In this document: positions 1 to 8,052 of the stretch, piece after piece | Numbering within the stretch: position 1 is the stretch's first letter | Layout: each line of letters begins with the position of its first letter | Assembly (NCBI GenBank): GCA_029550685.1 | Contig: JAKPGY010000066.1 | Location: 1 to 38,759 of the forward strand | Direction: 5' to 3' | Length of the DNA stretch: 38,759 bases | DNA from: Bacillota bacterium | GTDB lineage: Bacteria; Bacillota; Syntrophomonadia; Syntrophomonadales; Syntrophomonadaceae | Translations under genes and position numbers: made by a program | The notes under the pieces: model-generated | Database searches by the model: none | Seen by the model: the letters and a program-made list of their open reading frames with translations, nothing else | What the model was told of the DNA's origin: nothing

Positions 1-34
1 GGGAATACTGACAGAAAAAAGGAAGTTTATCACT

Positions 35-253
35 ATGAAAGAGGTGCACCAGCTAATGGTCCCGTCTGCAAGAGGCGTTCTCCTGCCACGCTGCTATTTA
101 TGCGGGGAGGTACCCTCCCAGGGGATTCATGGAGGGGTGAAGATCAGAAAAGCTTTTATTTGCTGTGAATGTGAGCAAGATATAGTCAATATGGAAGTTG
201 GCTCCATCCATTACCAGACCGTGATTAACAAATTAAAAGAGATTCTTGGCTGA
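35..253 (+). CDS. csfB: Gin/CsfB-type anti-sigma-G factor
   Basis: Gin (CsfB) is a small zinc-binding protein that holds sporulation sigma-G (and, in Bacillus, sigma-E) in check until engulfment. The 72-residue product shows the family layout: a CYLCGE motif near residue 20, a GIHGGVKI stretch, then a FICCECE motif near residue 41, giving two Cys pairs for one zinc, and a short helical tail. The ATG has GGAAG about 10 bases upstream. In Bacillus csfB also lies just upstream of the yaaO-tmk region, so the context supports the call. Only 34 bases lie upstream, so its expected sigma-F promoter cannot be seen. A short terminator follows directly. Confidence 0.82.
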   Translation: MKEVHQLMVPSARGVLLPRCYLCGEVPSQGIHGGVKIRKAFICCECEQDIVNMEVGSIHYQTVINKLKEILG

Positions 254-282
254 GGTACCTGAAAAGGTACCTTAATTTTTTC
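253..282 (+). terminator. Intrinsic terminator after csfB
   Basis: A 7-bp stem AGGTACC (253-259) / GGTACCT (266-272) with a TGAAAA loop is followed by TAATTTTTT. It separates csfB from the lipid kinase gene. The T tract ends only a few bases before an ATG at 291, which argues against that ATG as the kinase start. Confidence 0.65.
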
Positions 283-350
283 ATGGATTAATGGTTCTCA
301 CTTCATATACAATTGATATAGGGAATAAGTTTTGCAGGTGGGAGAGAGAA

Positions 351-1289
351 TTGGAAGCATCCGGTTATCAGACTCTATGTGTGGTTAATCCCAAGTCTGC
401 CAATGGTCGTACTCGCAAAGCTTGGAGCAATATTGAACGAGCACTGGTGAACCGTAATATTGAGATAGATGTCCAGTACACAAGAGGACCTGGGGATGCC
501 ACTCTCATTACCCGGAAAGCTTTGCAGAGCGGATACAATCGTATCGTATCCGTGGGCGGAGACGGTACACTCAATGAAGTAGTAAATGGTTTCTTTGACA
601 AAAACCAGCACCATATAAATCCGGAAGCCTGTCTTTCTTTTGTTCCCCTGGGAACTGGCGGGGATTTCGCCCGCATGTTTAATATGAATCGTGATATCGA
701 TACCATATTTCGCCTGTTTACTGACCCGCAGGTGTGCCGCTGTGATCTAGTGTTGGCCACCTATACCGGCTGGCAGGAGATGGAGGAACGACGCTTCTAT
801 ATTAATGAAGCTGATGTGGGTCTAGGCAGCGCTACCGTTTACCGGGTAAACAACAACAGCAAAGCATTGGGAGGTTTCCTGTCATTTTTGTTAGCATTTT
901 TATACACCATTTTCACTTACCAGAACCTGGACCTGGTCATTAAGGTGGATGGAGAAACCAGATACGAGGGCAAAACAGGCATCATAGTGGTTGGTAACGG
1001 CAGTTATTTCGGCGGCGGCGTGAAAGTTGCTCCCCAGGCCCGGATTGACGATGGGCTTTTGGAAATAATACTTGCCAAGGACCTAAGAAAACGAGATTTG
1101 CTAGCTAATCTAACTAATATGTACAAAGGCACACACATGAAGCATCCCCTGGTGGAAAGAATGGCCGGCCACCAGGTACAAATCATGTCAGCTAACGACA
1201 TCCTGTTTGAAATGGATGGAGAGACTCCGGGACATGGTAACCAAGTCACTTTTGAAATAGTTCCGGCAGCTATGAAACTGCTGGTTTAA
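351..1289 (+). CDS. Diacylglycerol/lipid kinase family protein (DagK/YegS-like)
   Basis: This cytosolic, membrane-associated enzyme family phosphorylates diacylglycerol or related lipids with ATP, recycling lipid head-group by-products. The catalytic N-terminal domain is clear: VVNPKSANG near the start, the nucleotide-binding SVGGDGTLNEVVNG and PLGTGGDFAR (usually GTGNDFAR; here Asn is replaced by Gly). The C-terminal beta domain carries GNGSYFGGGVKVAP and ends with EMDGE. I prefer the TTG at 351 (312 residues): GTGGGAG sits 6 bases upstream and the protein then begins just before VVNP, as in relatives. The in-frame ATG at 291 (332 residues) has no ribosome site and abuts the csfB terminator. 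The exact lipid substrate cannot be told from sequence. Confidence 0.8.
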   Translation: MEASGYQTLCVVNPKSANGRTRKAWSNIERALVNRNIEIDVQYTRGPGDATLITRKALQSGYNRIVSVGGDGTLNEVVNGFFDKNQHHINPEACLSFVPLGTGGDFARMFNMNRDIDTIFRLFTDPQVCRCDLVLATYTGWQEMEERRFYINEADVGLGSATVYRVNNNSKALGGFLSFLLAFLYTIFTYQNLDLVIKVDGETRYEGKTGIIVVGNGSYFGGGVKVAPQARIDDGLLEIILAKDLRKRDLLANLTNMYKGTHMKHPLVERMAGHQVQIMSANDILFEMDGETPGHGNQVTFEIVPAAMKLLV

Positions 1290-1304
1290 AAGAGAGGATT
1301 TGAT

Positions 1305-2741
1305 GTGACTCCCTCATCAACCCCCATTTACTCCGCCCTTAACCGCTACATACAAGAAAATATATTGCGATTGCATATGCCTGGCCACGCTGGAATAGCC
1401 CCAGCTCTTCCCCATGCGTGGCAGAATCTGGCCTTATTTGATGTTACCGAGATACCTGGATTGGACGACCTGCATCTTCCCATTGGTATTATTGAACACG
1501 CAGAACGCTTGTTGGCTGAAGCTTTTGGAGCCCAGGAAAGTTTTTTTCTGGTTAATGGAGCTACTTCGGGCATACATGCTCTTTTCCTCAGTCTCCCTTC
1601 TCCGGCTAAGGTCCTCATTCCCCGCCATGCCCACCGTTCCTTCTTCGGGGGGCTGGTTCTGTCGGGGGCTCATCCGGTATACCTGCCAGCCGAGATAGAT
1701 AACGAGACCGGCCTGTCCCTGGCTACCAGTGTTACAGCAGTTGAAGACCTGCTCGCCCGTCAGGAGGTCCAGGCGGTCTTTTTGACCAGCCCTACTTTTT
1801 ACGGAACTACCAGCAATATTCGTGAAATAGCCGCAGCAGCTCATCGTCGCAACATTCCGGTTTTTATTGATGAAGCCCATGGGGCCCATTTCTATTTTCA
1901 TCCCCGCTATCCCGATCCGGCGCTGTCATCAGGAGCAGATTCGGTGGTTCATGGAATGCATAAAACCCTGCCGGTCTTTAACCAGGGCGGAGCCTTGCAC
2001 CTGGGACATGGTTTCCGGTTTGCAGATAGGGTAAAGAACGCTTTTAGCCTTCTTACTACTACCAGTCCCTCCTATCCCTTGCTAGCTTCGATGGATCTAG
2101 CCCGTCATTTTATGCAGCAGCACGGGCAGGAGCTATTAGATAAAGGTCTTCAATTAGCCGGTGAGTATCGCTGTAAAATCGATCAACTGCCAGGATTTAG
2201 CTGCCCAGGAAGACGGTTAATCAAAAACGGGGTAACCGGAGCTGATCCTTTAAAAATTTTGGTTTTAACCGATAAAATGAATATCAGCGGTTTCGAAATA
2301 GGACGTATCCTGCGCCAGCATTATAATATTCAAGTAGAGATAGAAGGGGATCACTATATACTGGCTATGATGTCCATGTTTCACCAACCCAGTGACTGGG
2401 AAAGATTTTACCGGGCCTTACAAGCTATCGCCAAGGATCAACAGAGCCATACTGCGAATAGTAGATATATAAGACCGGTAGTGCCGCCTGCACCGTTAGT
2501 AGTAAAATCGCCCCGGGAGGCATTTCAAAGTGCCAGCAGACGTATACCCCTGGCCCAGGCAAGAAATCGGGTATCCGCAGAAATAGTGGCAGCCTACCCG
2601 CCCGGCATTCCTGCTTTACTGCCTGGAGAGATGATTACCGGGGAAATATATGATTATCTTAGCTATATACGCCAAATAGGAGTTAGGGTACAGGGACCGC
2701 TGGATCACACCCTGGACACTATTGCCGTGCTGGAGATTTAG
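1305..2741 (+). CDS. Orn/Lys/Arg decarboxylase family protein (YaaO-like, PLP fold type I)
   Basis: The product is a PLP-dependent amino acid decarboxylase of the short, clostridial/YaaO type (478 residues; enterobacterial biodegradative forms exceed 700). Visible motifs are LHMPGHAG near residue 23, the PLP-facing FIDEAHGAHF with Asp189 and His192, and the Schiff-base lysine Lys220 in VVHGMHKTLP. The C-terminal domain holds YPPGIPALLPGE, typical of the family. GTG start at 1305 with GAGAGGA 6-12 bases upstream. It sits between the lipid kinase and tmk, as yaaO does in Bacillus subtilis. Likely reaction: decarboxylation of arginine, lysine or ornithine to a polyamine precursor; the substrate cannot be assigned from sequence. 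Confidence 0.85.
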   Translation: MTPSSTPIYSALNRYIQENILRLHMPGHAGIAPALPHAWQNLALFDVTEIPGLDDLHLPIGIIEHAERLLAEAFGAQESFFLVNGATSGIHALFLSLPSPAKVLIPRHAHRSFFGGLVLSGAHPVYLPAEIDNETGLSLATSVTAVEDLLARQEVQAVFLTSPTFYGTTSNIREIAAAAHRRNIPVFIDEAHGAHFYFHPRYPDPALSSGADSVVHGMHKTLPVFNQGGALHLGHGFRFADRVKNAFSLLTTTSPSYPLLASMDLARHFMQQHGQELLDKGLQLAGEYRCKIDQLPGFSCPGRRLIKNGVTGADPLKILVLTDKMNISGFEIGRILRQHYNIQVEIEGDHYILAMMSMFHQPSDWERFYRALQAIAKDQQSHTANSRYIRPVVPPAPLVVKSPREAFQSASRRIPLAQARNRVSAEIVAAYPPGIPALLPGEMITGEIYDYLSYIRQIGVRVQGPLDHTLDTIAVLEI

Positions 2742-2752
2742 GAGGAAACTGG

Positions 2753-3394
2753 ATGCTAAAAGGCATATTTATTAGTCTGGAAGGGGTAGACGGTTCTGGT
2801 AAAACAAGCTTAAAAGAAGAACTGCTAGGTCACTTAGCTGTTTTTGATCCTCTTAGCCTGCGCGAACCTGGTGGAACGCCTATTTCTGAGAAGATTAGAA
2901 ACTTGTTGTTGGATACTTCCAATGAGGATATGCAGGCGCGCACCGAAGCGTTTCTCTATGCGTCGGCACGCTGTCAACTGGTGGAAACAGTGATCCGACC
3001 TGCACTGCAGCAGGGGAAAATGGTTATAGCCGACCGCTACATAGATTCGACTTTGGCCTATCAGGGTTTCGGACGGGGCTTACCGCTGGATTTTCTGGAA
3101 CAGTTGAACCAACTGTCTACCGGAGGATTAAGACCCGACTTAACCCTGCTGCTGGATTTAGATCCCACCGAAGGTGCCCGCCGGCGGGCCCAAGATGCCC
3201 CAGACCGCCTGGAAAAAGCCGGTTTGTTATTTCAAAACCGGGTTCGACAAGGATATTTACAGATAGCCCGGCAGGAACCCCAGCGCATATGCGTGATTGA
3301 TGCCCATCAACCACTGGAGATGGTAGTCAAGAATGCCCTGCAGGAAATTCAGCAGCTTTTGACAAAAAGAGGTTGGTATCATCCAAGAGCGTGA
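2753..3394 (+). CDS. tmk: Thymidylate kinase
   Basis: Phosphorylates dTMP to dTDP with ATP, an essential step in dTTP supply. The 213-residue protein has the P-loop SLEGVDGSGKTS at residues 7-18, the REPGGTPISEKIR segment with the dTMP-contacting Arg, and DRYIDSTLAYQGFGRG, the DR(Y/F) motif and its surroundings. A lid region follows near residue 140. ATG start with GGAGGAAA upstream. It is 11 bases downstream of the decarboxylase gene and heads the tmk-yaaR-holB-ricT-yabA run. The yaaQ (c-di-AMP receptor) gene that follows tmk in Bacillus is missing here. Confidence 0.96.
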   Translation: MLKGIFISLEGVDGSGKTSLKEELLGHLAVFDPLSLREPGGTPISEKIRNLLLDTSNEDMQARTEAFLYASARCQLVETVIRPALQQGKMVIADRYIDSTLAYQGFGRGLPLDFLEQLNQLSTGGLRPDLTLLLDLDPTEGARRRAQDAPDRLEKAGLLFQNRVRQGYLQIARQEPQRICVIDAHQPLEMVVKNALQEIQQLLTKRGWYHPRA

Positions 3395-3418
3395 AGGGGA
3401 CAAAAGGAGGGCGTTGGC

Positions 3419-3868
3419 ATGAAAATTAACCGGGATAAAAAAGAATGGACTAAATTTACAACCGTGAGCAGCAAAGCCAGCCGCGAGGTCCAGCGCCGTC
3501 CCGGTGCCAGTTTTGAGCAGGAGTTGTCCCAGCATCACCAGAGTCAAGGGCGTCTAAAAATGCAGGAGATTATGCAGCAGCTGGATCAGGTATCTGACCG
3601 CCTGAAGCGGAGTTTAAACATTAGCGATCTGATGCTCTACAAACGTCTGGTCAAGGATTTTCTCCAGGAGGCAGCCTCTCAAGCTTACCTATTAAAACAG
3701 GAGCATGGCCGGAGTAGAAGGGGCCGAGCTTTATTGGTGACTATTCAAACCGTTGATAAAGAGATAGAGCAAATGCTGGATGATTTTACCAGGCGTACCC
3801 CAGAACCACTGGAGGTTTTAGAAACTTTGGACAAGATCAGAGGTATGCTGATTGACTTAATGGTATAG
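3419..3868 (+). CDS. yaaR: YaaR family protein (DUF327)
   Basis: The 149-residue, highly charged, mostly helical protein matches the YaaR family, which sits between tmk/yaaQ and holB in Firmicutes and has no established biochemical function. Recognisable parts are an N-terminal SFEQELSQ segment, a central RLKRSLNISDLMLYKRLVKDFL helix pair and a C-terminal ...LETLDKIRGMLIDLMV segment. ATG start with AAGGAGGG eight bases upstream. It is 24 bases after tmk and very close to holB, so it is probably in the same operon. No membrane segment or signal peptide is seen. Confidence 0.85.
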   Translation: MKINRDKKEWTKFTTVSSKASREVQRRPGASFEQELSQHHQSQGRLKMQEIMQQLDQVSDRLKRSLNISDLMLYKRLVKDFLQEAASQAYLLKQEHGRSRRGRALLVTIQTVDKEIEQMLDDFTRRTPEPLEVLETLDKIRGMLIDLMV

Positions 3869-3887
3869 TAATATGAAGGAGGATTAC

Positions 3888-4889
3888 ATGGCTGACTTTT
3901 CTTCCATAATAGGACAAGATCAAGCCGTCGCTTTGCTGCAGAGCAGTTTGGACAGCGGAATAATAAGTCATGCCTATTTGTTTATGGGACCTCCCGGAGT
4001 GGGCAAGGAAAAAACAGCCCGAACCTTTGCTCACTTACTTTTGCAGCAGGAAGATCCTGCTGCTGAAATATACCTGCGGGAAGGAATCCATCCGGATCTA
4101 ATGGAAATAAGTCTTCCCGAAAACCGGACCCGTATCAGTAAGGAACAGGTTAGCCAGGAAATGATCCCCTGGCTGGCTATGAAACCTTACCGGGCCGTGC
4201 ATCGTTTGGTGCTGATTCACGACAGCCACTTAATGAGCCTGGAAGCGGCCAATGCTTTGCTAAAAACCCTGGAGGAACCGCCTGAGTACGCTCTGATCAT
4301 TTTGCTCAGTGATACTTCAGAAATACTGGAAACCATAGTATCGCGCTGTCAGCTGTTGCACTTCTATCCTTTGGGAGTACCAGAAATTGAATCGGTTTTA
4401 CTGAGCCGGGGTGTTGAGCCGGAGTTGGCTTCACGGGCTGCCCGGATCAGTCAGGGGAGCCTGGGAGAAGCTTTGCAATTCTGTGAGGAAAAAGACTGGC
4501 CTGGCCGCTGGCAGAAAGCCTTGACTTTACTGCAGGGCCTGAGCAGTGGAGAACCGGTCAAAGTGTTGGAAGCAGCCTCCCTGATGGAAGAAGATTTGGA
4601 GTTGAACGTCCGACTGGTGGAGACTATAATAAGGGATCGACTAATTCTACAATACAGTGATCAAGATAATGTACTTCTGTTTCCGGAAAGTAAGGACATT
4701 TACCGGCAGTTGCCCCGCTTGCATCCGCAACAGGTGCTGAGGGGCTGGGAACGAATCAATAGACTAAAGCGCTATAGCCGCTATCATGTAAATCGTTCCC
4801 TGATTGCCATTAATATAGCCTATGAATGGCTGCATTTGCTGCAGCCTCATGTGTCCCCCAGCCAGGGGACACGCACACAAAGGAGGTAA
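3888..4889 (+). CDS. holB: DNA polymerase III delta-prime subunit
   Basis: Delta-prime is the stator of the clamp loader that places the beta sliding clamp on primed DNA. The N-terminal AAA+ domain has a Walker-A-like GPPGVGKEKTA near residue 34, a LIHDSHLMSLEAANALLKTLEEPP block (Walker B and the segment after it) and the SRC motif in IVSRCQLLHF. The C-terminal collar is helical. Start choice: the first in-frame ATG at 3873 contains the ribosome site AAGGAGG (3876-3882), so the true start is the ATG at 3888, giving 333 residues beginning MADFSSIIGQ. Its last codons carry the ribosome site for ricT. Confidence 0.92.
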   Translation: MADFSSIIGQDQAVALLQSSLDSGIISHAYLFMGPPGVGKEKTARTFAHLLLQQEDPAAEIYLREGIHPDLMEISLPENRTRISKEQVSQEMIPWLAMKPYRAVHRLVLIHDSHLMSLEAANALLKTLEEPPEYALIILLSDTSEILETIVSRCQLLHFYPLGVPEIESVLLSRGVEPELASRAARISQGSLGEALQFCEEKDWPGRWQKALTLLQGLSSGEPVKVLEAASLMEEDLELNVRLVETIIRDRLILQYSDQDNVLLFPESKDIYRQLPRLHPQQVLRGWERINRLKRYSRYHVNRSLIAINIAYEWLHLLQPHVSPSQGTRTQRR

Positions 4890-4893
4890 GATA

Positions 4894-5610
4894 GTGGCCT
4901 GGGTTGCAGGAATACGCTTCAAACCAGCTGGGAAAATATATTATTTTGAATGTGAAAATATCGATTTGAACACTGGGGACGGAGTAATTGTAGAGACTAT
5001 CCGTGGAATAGAATATGGCACTGTGGCTATCGGTAAAAGGCAGCTTCCTGATGAGGAACTGGTGTTACCCCTAAAACCAGTAATTCGTAAAGCTACCCCG
5101 GAAGATACCCAAATCCACCATAGCAACCGTGCCAAAGAAAAAGAAGCTCTCGAAATATGCAAGAAGAAGATTCGCGAGCATAACCTGCCCATGCGCTTGA
5201 TTGATGTGGAATATACTTTTGATATGGGTAAGATAATATTTTATTTTACTGCTGAAGGCCGGGTAGATTTCCGGGAATTGGTCAAAGATCTGGCTGCCAT
5301 TTTTAAGACTCGTATCGAGCTGCGTCAGATCGGGGTGCGGGATGAAGCCAAAATGTTAGGAGGAATAGGAACTTGTGGCCGAGTTTTGTGCTGCCATAAC
5401 TTCCTGGGAGAATTTGAACCAGTTTCTATACGGATGGCTAAAGAACAGAATTTGTCCCTCAATCCCACTAAAATATCAGGAATATGCTGCCGGCTGATGT
5501 GCTGCCTGAAGTACGAATCAGAATTGTACGATACCAAGGGGCAGGAGGGTTGTAAGTGTGGAGAAGACTGTCCGCGAGTTGAAGAACTTATTGAGGGAGA
5601 TGATTATTGA
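4894..5610 (+). CDS. ricT: PSP1/RicT (YaaT) regulatory iron-sulfur protein
   Basis: RicT belongs to the PSP1 C-terminal domain family. In Bacillus it forms the RicA-RicF-RicT (Y) complex, which carries Fe-S clusters, acts with RNase Y in mRNA maturation and favours Spo0A phosphorylation. The Cys-rich segment is visible: [13 protein letters not shown] near residue 164, [13 protein letters not shown] near residue 198, and KCGEDCP close to the C-terminus. I chose the GTG at 4894 (238 residues, beginning [13 protein letters not shown]) because AAGGAGG, inside the holB stop region, lies 7 bases upstream; an upstream in-frame ATG at 4822 lies inside holB. The 3' end overlaps yabA by 53 bases. Confidence 0.92.
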   Translation: MAWVAGIRFKPAGKIYYFECENIDLNTGDGVIVETIRGIEYGTVAIGKRQLPDEELVLPLKPVIRKATPEDTQIHHSNRAKEKEALEICKKKIREHNLPMRLIDVEYTFDMGKIIFYFTAEGRVDFRELVKDLAAIFKTRIELRQIGVRDEAKMLGGIGTCGRVLCCHNFLGEFEPVSIRMAKEQNLSLNPTKISGICCRLMCCLKYESELYDTKGQEGCKCGEDCPRVEELIEGDDY

Positions 5611-5836
5611 ACTAGGTGAATTAAAAGAGCGGGTTACTTCTCTGGAGAAAGATGTAGCCCGGCTACACAACCCTGCTCCGGAAATTGACCGGGAAGCCCA
5701 AATCGGTATTCAGGGCGAAGGCTATGAGAACTTGGGTCGCCTATACCGGGAAGGTTATCATATTTGTGCTTTCTCCTTTGGTCAGCAGCGTCAGGAAGAT
5801 TGTTTGTTCTGCCTGGCCCAACTAGAAAAGGAGTGA
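5558..5836 (+). CDS. yabA: Replication initiation control protein YabA
   Basis: YabA bridges DnaA and the beta clamp to restrain replication initiation. The 92-residue protein has an N-terminal leucine-zipper-like coiled coil (about residues 1-40, [19 protein letters not shown]) and the C-terminal zinc domain with the YHICAFSFG segment and the closing CLFC pair. The GTG at 5558 has GCAGGAGGG about 9 bases upstream, so the start lies inside ricT, in another frame. Such a 53-base overlap suggests translational coupling with ricT. Confidence 0.9.
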   Translation: MEKTVRELKNLLREMIIELGELKERVTSLEKDVARLHNPAPEIDREAQIGIQGEGYENLGRLYREGYHICAFSFGQQRQEDCLFCLAQLEKE

Positions 5837-5852
5837 CCTGAAGCTGGAACAG

Positions 5853-6617
5853 TTGCCCGATTTGCCTGGCGACGAAAGCTGGGATGATTTAATTTTAGGA
5901 GGATTAAAAATCATTCAGCCCCGCTCGGGTTACCGCTTTTCTATTGATGCCGTCCTGTTAGCCCATTTCCCCGATCTATATGATGGTATGCAGGTATTCG
6001 ATTTGGGAACCGGCAGCGGAGTTATAGCTCTGCTGCTGGCTTATCGTCATAAGGGGATTCATATCACTGGACTGGACATCCAGGAGCAAATGGTGGACAG
6101 GGCCCGGCGCAGTGTGCAGTACAATAAGCTGGAGAAGAGAATAACCATTATAAAAGCTGATATAAATCAGGTTACCGGGTATTGGCCACCAGCTCAAGCG
6201 GATTTGGTAGTGTGCAATCCGCCTTTTTGGAAAAAGGGACAGGGTAAAGTCAGCCTTGATCCAGAACAGGCAGTGGCCCGTCATGAACTAAAGGTTACCC
6301 TGCCAGCCATTTTGCAGGCCGGCGCTCACTTATTGAAAACAGGCGGGCGTCTGGCCATGGTTTTACCAGCCCGCCGCTTAACTGAACTATTTTCTGAGCT
6401 TGCACCAGTAGGACTGAAACCGGTGCGCTTACGTATGATTCATCCCACCATTGACCGGGAAGCTGGGCACTTCTTGATTGAAGCCGGCAAGGGCACCCGG
6501 GGGGAAATGACCATAATGCCTCCTTTGATTATCTACGAGAGAGCAGGGGTGTACACCCAGGAAATACAACATCTTTATGAACGATCCCCCGGAGAGGAAA
6601 GGAGTCAAGATGGCTGA
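5853..6617 (+). CDS. trmN6: tRNA1(Val) A37 N6-methyltransferase-like protein (TrmN6/YabB)
   Basis: Rossmann-fold SAM-dependent methyltransferase of the TrmN6 group, which modifies A37 of tRNA. SAM-binding motif I is VFDLGTGSGVIALLLA near residue 48, and the N6-adenine catalytic motif is VVCNPPFWK near residue 108. The N-terminal LGGLKIIQPRSGYRFSIDAVLLA block is family-typical. Length is 254 residues from TTG 5853. That TTG has no clear ribosome site; a CTG at 5838, four bases after AAAGGAG (5827-5833), would add five residues and may be the true start, coupled to the yabA stop. The stop overlaps the rsmI start by 8 bases. Confidence 0.88.
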   Translation: MPDLPGDESWDDLILGGLKIIQPRSGYRFSIDAVLLAHFPDLYDGMQVFDLGTGSGVIALLLAYRHKGIHITGLDIQEQMVDRARRSVQYNKLEKRITIIKADINQVTGYWPPAQADLVVCNPPFWKKGQGKVSLDPEQAVARHELKVTLPAILQAGAHLLKTGGRLAMVLPARRLTELFSELAPVGLKPVRLRMIHPTIDREAGHFLIEAGKGTRGEMTIMPPLIIYERAGVYTQEIQHLYERSPGEERSQDG

Positions 6618-7461
6618 AACCGGTATACTCTATATTTGTGCTACGCCTATAGGCAACCTGGAAGATGTAAGCATCCGCTTGCTCAAAACCTTGCGCCAGG
6701 CAGATCTGATTGCCTGTGAAGATACCCGCCATACCATAAAGCTGCTGAACCGCTACAAAATTCATAAACCACTGACCAGCTACCACCAGCACAGCCACCT
6801 GGCCAAAGAAGATTTGATTCTGCAGGAACTGGCCGCAGGCAAACGGGTGGCTCTGGTCTCCGATGCTGGAATGCCAGCCATCTCTGATCCTGGAGCTGAT
6901 CTGGTCCTGAGGGCTTTAGAAGCAGGGATCAAGGTAGAGGCTATCCCAGGGCCCTCGGCTCTGATTACAGCCTTAGCATTGTCAGGACTGGATACCCAGA
7001 GTTTTATTTTTATCGGTTTTTTACCAGCCAAGAGCGGGCAGCGCCGGGAATTATTAAGCAGCCTGGCTGATCAACCCCGCACCATGATTTTCTACGAAGC
7101 TCCGCACCGGTTGCTTAAGACTCTGGCTGATATGGAGGAACTGCTGGGAGCAGAACGCCCCATTGCTGTGGCCCGGGAATTAACCAAAGCATACGAGGAA
7201 ATAAGGCGGGGCAGTATCAGAGAAGTAGCCGCATATTTTCGGGAACATGAACCCCGGGGTGAGTTCACCCTGGTATTGGCAGGCAAGCAACCTGAAGCGC
7301 CCACAGCTGATATGGAACAAATCGCCCGGGAGGTTCAGCAATTGATTGCTAACGGTATGGATAAAAAAGAGGCCTTCAAAACGAAGGCCCGCGAATACGG
7401 AATACGTAAGTCCGAAATATATAATTATTACTTAAAATACCATGATCAATTTAAAGACTAA
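6610..7461 (+). CDS. rsmI: 16S rRNA (cytidine1402-2'-O)-methyltransferase
   Basis: RsmI adds the 2'-O-methyl of the m4Cm1402 modification in the ribosomal P site. The 283-residue protein shows the tetrapyrrole-methylase fold: LYICATPIGNLEDVSIR at the N-terminus, IACEDTRHT, ALVSDAGMPAISDPG, VEAIPGPSALITALALSG and FIGFLP, followed by FYEAPHRL and RELTKAYEE. I take ATG 6610 because AGGAAAGGAG (6595-6604) lies 5 bases upstream; a further ATG at 6577 has no such site. The gene overlaps the trmN6 end by 8 bases, while yazA, which lies between the two in Bacillus, is missing. The stop codon overlaps that of the convergent abrB-like gene by three bases. Confidence 0.95.
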   Translation: MAETGILYICATPIGNLEDVSIRLLKTLRQADLIACEDTRHTIKLLNRYKIHKPLTSYHQHSHLAKEDLILQELAAGKRVALVSDAGMPAISDPGADLVLRALEAGIKVEAIPGPSALITALALSGLDTQSFIFIGFLPAKSGQRRELLSSLADQPRTMIFYEAPHRLLKTLADMEELLGAERPIAVARELTKAYEEIRRGSIREVAAYFREHEPRGEFTLVLAGKQPEAPTADMEQIAREVQQLIANGMDKKEAFKTKAREYGIRKSEIYNYYLKYHDQFKD

Positions 7462-7709
7462 CCTACTTGCTTTCCGAGTTCCGTCAGGCAGCTTCTGCAG
7501 ATATTCTTACCCTTATAATTGAAGACTTCTTCAGCGTTGCCGCAGAATATACAAGCTGGTTCGTATTTGCGCAGGATAATCTTTTCATTATCCACATAGA
7601 TTTCCAGGGCGTCTTTCTCTTCTATCCCCATGGTTCGTCTTAATTCGATAGGAATTACAATACGCCCCAACTCATCAACCTTTCTTACTACACCAGTCGA
7701 CTTCATCAT
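7458..7709 (-). CDS. abrB: AbrB-family transition-state regulator with C-terminal zinc ribbon
   Basis: N-terminal residues 1-55 are a classic SpoVT/AbrB swapped-hairpin DNA-binding domain: STGVVRKVDELGRIVIPIEL, then TMGIEEKDALEIYVDNEKIIL. Instead of the Bacillus AbrB dimerisation tail, residues 58-78 form a zinc-ribbon-like module with CIFC and CRSC Cys pairs. This architecture is common in Clostridia, by my recollection of the family. Likely a DNA-binding regulator of growth-to-sporulation genes. The ATG at 7709 has AGGAGG 10 bases upstream, and a near-consensus sigma-A promoter lies about 50 bases further upstream. Confidence 0.88.
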   Translation of the reverse strand: MMKSTGVVRKVDELGRIVIPIELRRTMGIEEKDALEIYVDNEKIILRKYEPACIFCGNAEEVFNYKGKNICRSCLTELGKQVG

Positions 7710-7757
7710 TTGCTACAGTCCTCCTTTGTTTATAAAAAATGCCATTTCTCACAACAA

Positions 7758-7786
7758 ACTATACCAGGGCTGGTAGAAATAGTCAA
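7758..7786 (-). promoter_or_regulatory. Sigma-A promoter of the abrB-like gene
   Basis: On the minus strand TTGACT (7781-7786) and TATAGT (7758-7763) are separated by exactly 17 bases. The site lies 49 bases upstream of the abrB start codon. Both hexamers match consensus at 5 of 6 positions. Confidence 0.8.
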
Positions 7787-8038
7787 GTAATTTTCAACAT
7801 ATAAAGACAAAAATTTGGTTACTAATGGTTAATCAGTTCGATTAAAAGACTTGGTTCAGCAAATAACGAGTCCTGAAAACCATTTTAGGCAGAAAAACCC
7901 AGTTCCAGCAATTGGTGGGGCCAGAAGCTTTTGCCTATGAAAAAAGGATATCCAGGGTAAGATGTGGTAAACTATACCTGTTACACCGACAGCCCGAAGT
8001 CCTGGGCTGAATACTAAAGGATACGGTACTGATTCTCA
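7787..8038. other. Intergenic region before metG
   Basis: About 250 bases separate the abrB promoter from the metG ribosome site. I see a small hairpin CAGCCC (7990-7995) / GGGCTG (8004-8009) about 45 bases before metG, with no T tract. I find no T-box, S-box or convincing sigma-A promoter for metG here. Confidence 0.5.
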
Positions 8039-8052
8039 AGGAGGGCATTTTT

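Noticed and set aside
291-350. ATG 291 as lipid kinase start
   Set aside because: No ribosome site, lies directly after the csfB terminator T tract, and adds 20 residues not expected before the VVNP strand.
1434-1901. 155-codon minus-strand open frame
   Set aside because: Antisense to the clear decarboxylase gene with no family features.
7787-8052. T-box or S-box before metG
   Set aside because: No AGGGTGG-type T-box core or SAM-riboswitch core is visible; only a small hairpin without a T tract.
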